NCBI GenBank assembly: GCA_043228905.1
Contig: JBHGNT010000011.1
Span: 12,028,001 to 12,092,000 of the forward strand
DNA length: 64,000 bases
Origin: Azolla caroliniana
Lineage: Eukaryota > Polypodiophyta
Reading direction: 5' to 3'
Shown: positions 59,528 to 64,000 of the stretch, in pieces
Layout: each line of letters opens with the position of its first letter
Position numbering within the stretch: position 1 is the first letter of the stretch
Translations under genes and position numbers: made by a program
Notes under the pieces: generated by a model
Databases searched by the model: none
Told to the model about the DNA's origin: nothing
The model's input: only the letters and a program-made list of their open reading frames with translations

Positions 59528-60658
59528 TCAACACTCCCCCTCAAGCTCAACCTGAGGTAGGGTCGTAGTGTCAACCTCTGTGGCAACCGGTTCTTCCAAC
59601 CAACTTCTCCTGGCGTCGCTTCGCCTTGCTCGCGCTCCTTGTCCGGTCCGGTCCCGTTTGCCGCGACCCCTTTGGTTCTGTGCACCTCGACCTCCCGCAT
59701 GTCTGCTCAATAGGCCCATCTCAGCTCCTTCGCTGCTATGACTCCGGCGCTTGCCGATCCGTCGGTTCCACCGCGATGGCATCGACTTCCGCTGCGCCCG
59801 TGTCTCCTTGGCCTCTCGTTGATCCGACTCATCCGGGTCCGTTTGTTGATCAGAATCGGCTGTCTCCGACTCGTTCCAGCTGTTGTCCGAATCGGTATCC
59901 TCCGATTCGATTTTCGGCTTCAGGCCTCTCACCACATCGGACCACTTCTGTGTCTTGGCCTTCTCCTTGCTTCCCTTGGCTTCTTCAGCCGGTTCACCGA
60001 AGTCGAATTCTTCATTCGACTCCGCATCATGGCCATTACGATCGTGATGACCTTCGCATAACATGCACTTCTCTTCCTGAGTGTACACTTCTTCTTTACA
60101 GCCGCTCACTCCGACCTGTTCGGATGTGCCGACTTCCTTCGTCGACTTGGCTTCATTTTTCTTCTTGTCTCCACCTCTACCGGTTCTTCTCTTACCTACG
60201 GGTTCAACAATTTTTTTGCCTTTGCCCGTTTCGGTAGTGTCTTTGCCCTTGCGTCTCCCCCTCAAGTGCGGCACGTCGAGATGCTGAACACCAAGCATTT
60301 CGGTAAAGTGCTGCAACTTGTCCGACCTGAGCAGCTTGGTGAAGATGTCGGCAACTTGTTGATCTGTGTGAACATACCGTGGTTCAACTTCACCGCTCAG
60401 GACCCGCTCACGCACGAAGTGATAATGCACTTCTATGTGCTTTGTGTGAGCATGGAACACAGGGTTCTTGGCGAGCTGCATGCTGCTGATGTTATCGCAA
60501 TAGATCAGGATCGGGGTCGGTACCTCGATCCGCAGGTCTTGCAGTAGTCGCCGAAGCCAAATGGCTTCGCAGGTGGCAATGGTCGCGCCCCGGTATTCAG
60601 CCATTGTTGGCTGCTTTTTGCTGCTCCACGCAACAGCCGTGCTCCCAAGAGAAAACAT
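59528..60658 (-). CDS. Copia RNase H with a long C-terminal extension
   Basis: The frame is open for 376 codons. The first 125 or so form the RNase H: SSKKQPTMAEYRGATIATCE, IYCDNISSMQLAKNP, HTKHIEVHYHFVRE, VADIFTKLL and a closing LGVQHLDVP. Copia proteins usually stop about here. Instead the frame continues for about 245 codons: a Lys/Gly-rich stretch (RRKGKDTTETGKGKK), a Cys/His cluster (CMLCEGHHDRNGHD), an acidic Ser/Asp/Glu stretch, and an Arg/Gly-rich end (RGRGKRDRTGQGARARR). It runs through the polypurine tract (coding VELEGE) and stops at a TGA inside the first six bases of the 3' LTR. The rest of pol upstream is frameshifted, so this copy is not active. Sequence here is GC-rich and antisense frames are also open, so protein status of the extension is unproven. 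Confidence 0.65.
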   Translation of the reverse strand: MFSLGSTAVAWSSKKQPTMAEYRGATIATCEAIWLRRLLQDLRIEVPTPILIYCDNISSMQLAKNPVFHAHTKHIEVHYHFVRERVLSGEVEPRYVHTDQQVADIFTKLLRSDKLQHFTEMLGVQHLDVPHLRGRRKGKDTTETGKGKKIVEPVGKRRTGRGGDKKKNEAKSTKEVGTSEQVGVSGCKEEVYTQEEKCMLCEGHHDRNGHDAESNEEFDFGEPAEEAKGSKEKAKTQKWSDVVRGLKPKIESEDTDSDNSWNESETADSDQQTDPDESDQREAKETRAQRKSMPSRWNRRIGKRRSHSSEGAEMGLLSRHAGGRGAQNQRGRGKRDRTGQGARARRSDARRSWLEEPVATEVDTTTLPQVELEGEC

Positions 60659-62300
60659 AAAGCCGGAAGTTGAGCGACGATCCGTTGCATCGCCAGCCTA
60701 GTCGGCATCCGTGTAGCCGACAAGATCTTTGGTTATACCTTGCCGGTATAAGAGCCCCCGGTCCTTAGTGCTGCTTACATACCTCAGTATTCGTTGCGCG
60801 CATTGAAGGTGCTCCATGGTCTGCTTTTGCATGAATTGGCTTACCACTCCGACCGGATAGCTAATGTCGGGTCGGGTGTATTAGGCTTCCGACTATTTGT
60901 CGGAATTGTTTCTCATCGCAGGCTGGTCCGGAGTGGGGATGGATCTTCTGATTCCGGTCCAGGGGTGTGGAGACAGGTCGGCATTCCGTCATGCCGAACT
61001 TGTACAGTATATTCAACACATAATGGCGTTGAGAAAGCAATATACCGTCGGGGGTGCGGATCACCTCGATCCCCAAAAAATAATGAAGGTCCCCCAAGTC
61101 CTTCATATCGAATGCGTCCGACAACTGGGACTTGACGCGGTTGATTTCCGGAAGACCTGGGCCGGTGATGACTAAATCATCAACATAGAGTAAGATACAT
61201 ACAGACCGTTTGAGCCTTGACGGATGAACAGGGAAGAGTCCGACTTAGAGGCAACAAACCCCATCTTTCGCAATTGGTGCGTGATCTTAGCATTCCAAGC
61301 ACGGGGGGCTTGCTTCAAGCCGTACAACAACTTCCTCAGTCGACATACCGCCGACTTGTTCACCTCCGACTGAAATCCGGGGGGCTGAGTCATAAAGACT
61401 TCTTCTTCAAGATCTCCTTGAAGGAAGGCATTCTTCACATCCATCTGATGAAGATGCCACCCCCTTGCCGCAGCAACCGCCAGTACCACATGAACCATCG
61501 TCATCTTCGCTACAGGTGCGAAGGTCTCGTCGTAGTCGATTCCGTGGGTCTGCGCATATTCCTTCGCCACTAACCGAGCCTTGTACCGGTTAACTGTACC
61601 GTCGGTATTGTACTTTATCTTGTACACACACTTGCATCTGATCGGTTTACAGTGACGGGGAGGGTCAACCAGGTCCCAAGTTCCGTTGGCATCCAGTGCC
61701 CGCATTTCTTCCTCCATAGCGGCACGTCAATTTGCGTCCTTTGCCGCTTTTGCGTAGCTCTCCGGCTCACGCACTTCCGCGACCTTGGTCATGTACGCAT
61801 AATGATGCGCCATGTACTCGTTATACCCATACCGTTTAACGGGATCCTTCTAGCGGGTGGACCGGCGTAACTCACCGTTACCCGGTATGAGACCCTTCTT
61901 GGCCGGTTCGGTCTTCGTTCCCGAAGATCTGCCTATTTCCTTGCCGAAGTCAGATACGCACTGATCTAACTCATCATTACCGGTCTCAAATTCTGGCATC
62001 TTCTGCTTCCCTTTTTCTTTGCGTGTGAACCGTCTCCTCGGTTCCTTGCACGGGGAGAGCACGACAGAGTCTCCACTACTCGCCGTCTCATCATCCGACT
62101 GGTTGGACTGATCCAGTCTCTTATTCGGTCCACTTAACCGGAACGATTCCGGACTCTCATCTTGAGTCCCAGCTTCATCTTTCTCTACCTGGGCCGGTTC
62201 GGGCTCACTAGCCCCATCCTCCGACATCGGGTCGGGATCGGAAGTCGGAGTCGGTAAGGAATACCACGATGCTGATTCATCAAACTTGACATCTCGGCTG
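60659..62300 (-). pseudogene. Copia reverse transcriptase region, frameshifted
   Basis: The main frame 61172-61717 has [74 protein letters not shown] and [12 protein letters not shown]. It breaks by loss of one base near 61198, just before the YVDD catalytic box, which survives intact in the next frame. A further frame, 60861-61124, gives DLGDLHYFLGIEVIRT and GSLIHPTRH. The linker 61850-62227 (acidic, Ser/Pro-rich, then LRRSTR) joins integrase to RT. Frameshifts inactivate this copy, but it looks young: motifs are clean. Confidence 0.88.
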
Positions 62301-62302
62301 AC

Positions 62303-63736
62303 TCAGACCTGCTTCGTCTGGGGGTTATAACACTTATACCCCTTTTGCTCTTGAGCATAGCCGACTAGGATGCATTTTTCCGATTTTGCATCCAGCTTTC
62401 TCCGCTTCTCATCCGACACATGTACATAGGCTATGCTGCCGAATATCTGGAGGTGTCTCAAATTCGGCTTGCGCTCGAAATACAGCTCGTGAGCTGACAC
62501 CTTGTCCCCGATCCGGTTCTGGATGTAAACGACCATTTGGACCGCCTTTGCCCAGTAGAACTTGGGCATGCTCTTTTACTCCAACATTGCCCTAGCCGCG
62601 TCAATCAGCGACTGATTCTTCCTTTCGGCCACACCATTATGTTGCGGTGTGTATCTGCAGCTGAATTCTCGCTGAATTCCTTTTTGTTGCATATAGCTGT
62701 TGAATTGGCTGGAAAAGTACTCTTTTCCGCCATCCGACCGTAGGCATTTGATCTTCCTCTCCGATTTCCGTTCCACCATCTTCTGGAGGCTCCGGAAACA
62801 CTCAAAGACTTCGCTCTTCCGCTCAATGAGGTAGATCCATGTATGTCGCGTGTAGTCGTCGATGAAGGAGACGAAATATCGACTCCCGCCAATGCTAACA
62901 TTTTGTGTCGGTCCCCACACATCCGAATGGATAAGATCGAGCTTGTTACGGCTTCGATTTCTTTCGGTGGGGAATGGAAGCCGGTGTAGCTTCCCGAGTT
63001 GGCAGGCTTCACAAATCTGGGCTCTCCGGCCGCTAAACTTCGGCAAACCGAAAACGACTTGTTCCGTTTGTAGGTCTTGAAGCCTCCGGTAGTTGACGTG
63101 GCCGATCCGCTTGTGCCACAGGTCGATATCCGACTCGACCTTCGGTCCTTTGGCGAACAATGCGGTGCCGACGTCATTGGTGTTGAGGATAAACATCCTC
63201 CCATCTCTGCGCCCTTGCGTAATAACTTCGCCCTCATCCTCAATGAAGCACCTGAGGTGCGTAAACCGCACTTGCATCCCCTGGTCGACGATCTGTCCGA
63301 CCAACACCAGGTTCTTCGTGATTGTCAGAACATGTAATACATTCATCAGCTTCCCCCTTTGTCCGATGTGACTCAAAGGGACCTCTCCGACATACACGAT
63401 CGGGTGGGGAGTGTCGTCTCTGGTTTCGACAACTCCTGGTTGATCCGGCTTCTCCAAAAAGGAGAACCACTCCCCGTGGCTCGTCATGTGGTTCGATGTG
63501 CCGGAGTCAACATACCACACTTCCTCCGATTTGGAAGTGATCTTCTTCATTGAGTTTGCCTTGTGCTTCATCACCAAGGCTGGCCCCTTACCGTTCTTGG
63601 ATCCTCCCGATCCGTTTGCGTAGTGCGAGCTTTGCCGGCCTTCCTTACCGGTCTTGCCGGATCTGGTTTGTCCGAATTGGCATGCTTTCTCCAACACTCG
63701 CTTTCCCTGTGGCCCTTTTTGCCACAGTACCAACAT
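62303..63736 (-). pseudogene. Copia protease and integrase, one in-frame TAA
   Basis: In order: the protease with VWYVDSGTSNHMTSHGEWF (D-S-G active site), GAG-pre-integrase (DLWHKRIGHVNYRRLQDLQT, CEACQLGKLHRLPF), the integrase core (DLIHSDVWGP, FIDDYTRHTWIYLI, RSDGGKEYFS, YTPQHNGVAERKN) and the integrase tail (SIAYVHVSDEKRRKLDAKSE, CYNPQTKQV). A single TAA at 62576-62578 separates AMLE from KSMPKFYWAKA in the same frame. The integrase catalytic D-D-E residues appear to be in place. Confidence 0.9.
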
Positions 63737-64000
63737 TCCGTAGCGGATTTGTCTTGCCAGCCTCCGGCACCACCTTGACTCCCCTTGCTTGTGGAAGTCC
63801 CGGAACTGCTGTCGGCACGCTCACTTTGCCTTTGTTCCTGGTCTTGCCGGCCGCCTCCATTGCGTGCCGACCTACCTCGTCCACCACGCCCGCGGGACCG
63901 ATCCGCTCCCGTGTACAACATCCGGCTGTCTGGGGATGCACTAACGTGGTTCTCCTCTACAAGGAGCATCGACTGTAAGTTGAAAAATGAGGGCGTATTC
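63571..64000 (-). pseudogene. Copia gag C-terminal part with zinc knuckle (cut by window end)
   Basis: A frame shifted relative to the protease frame encodes an Arg/Gly-rich segment (DRSRGRGGRGRSARNGGG) and a CX2CX4HX4C knuckle (CWYCGKKGHRESEC). The overlap with the protease frame (63571-63736) indicates a frameshift between gag and pol in this copy. It may be a real overlap, but copia elements normally use one frame. Gag continues beyond the window. Confidence 0.8.

Larger units (their letters stand above)
53937..59533 (-). mobile_element. Copia 3' LTR split by a hAT element
   Basis: The LTR pieces are 59533-59485 and 54312-53937 (- strand), about 417 bp when the hAT and one duplicated target are removed. 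It starts TGTTGAGCAGCAAGC, directly after the polypurine tract GAGCTTGAGGGGGAG, and ends ctttgaca. It has TATAAATAG near 54100 and a CT microsatellite in the leader. It is the downstream LTR of the copia whose body fills 59.5-64 kb. The LTR end at 53937 abuts LINE C. Confidence 0.85.

Noticed and set aside
59626-60237. + strand open frame of 203 codons opposite the RNase H extension.
   Set aside because: No recognisable domain; it is the antisense shadow of a GC-rich copia sequence.

Overview
The window is nuclear DNA of a land plant with a large, repeat-rich genome. The evidence is GT-AG introns (many over 1 kb), plant-type genes, and layers of nested retrotransposons of Ty1/copia, Ty3/gypsy and LINE type plus one hAT DNA transposon. 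One gene carries the exact TDIF peptide motif (HEVPSGPNPISN), which points to a vascular plant. Remnants of plant PPR genes and an unusual LINE family would fit a fern or another non-flowering lineage, but that placement is inference.

Four host genes are supported. (1) LSM8, + strand, 16827-20232: five coding exons, about 97 aa, a subunit of the nuclear LSm2-8 ring on U6 snRNA. (2) An h-type thioredoxin-like gene, + strand, 23201-24173: three exons, 127 aa, active site WCASC. (3) A CLE41/44-type prepropeptide gene, - strand, 37636-38609: two exons, about 141 aa. (4) An ERV41/ERGIC2-like cargo receptor gene, - strand, 44613-47540: eleven coding exons, 354 aa, with a noncoding leader exon near 48.8 kb. 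They look like independent genes with no functional cluster. Decayed PPR pieces lie at 50.9-51.6 kb.

Layout: 1-12.5 kb is a mosaic of a copia LTR, a reversed copia pol fragment, a decayed gypsy element, an internal LINE fragment and a second decayed copia. 12.5-25.3 kb holds LSM8 and the thioredoxin gene with local tandem duplications. 25.3-35.3 kb is LINE territory: a 5'-truncated copy, then a nearly intact two-ORF element (26.68-32.07 kb), then a decayed plant L1 split by LTR sequence. 35.3-49.1 kb is AT-rich host DNA with the CLE and ERV41 genes. 49.4-64 kb is nested elements: copia in copia, then a LINE (51.9-53.9 kb) carrying a probable solo LTR and invaded by a GC-rich copia (53.94 kb to beyond the window end), whose 3' LTR was itself split by a hAT element (54313-59484) with a perfect 8-bp target duplication.

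The most notable signals are: the LINE whose ORF2 follows ORF1 in the same frame across one UGA-CGG codon pair, with a possible stem downstream; a copia RNase H ORF extended by about 245 codons through the polypurine tract into the LTR; a gypsy relic whose premature stops are nearly all TAG where Gln would fit; the TDIF gene; and a hairpin in the hAT element whose loop is reversed between two tandem copies.
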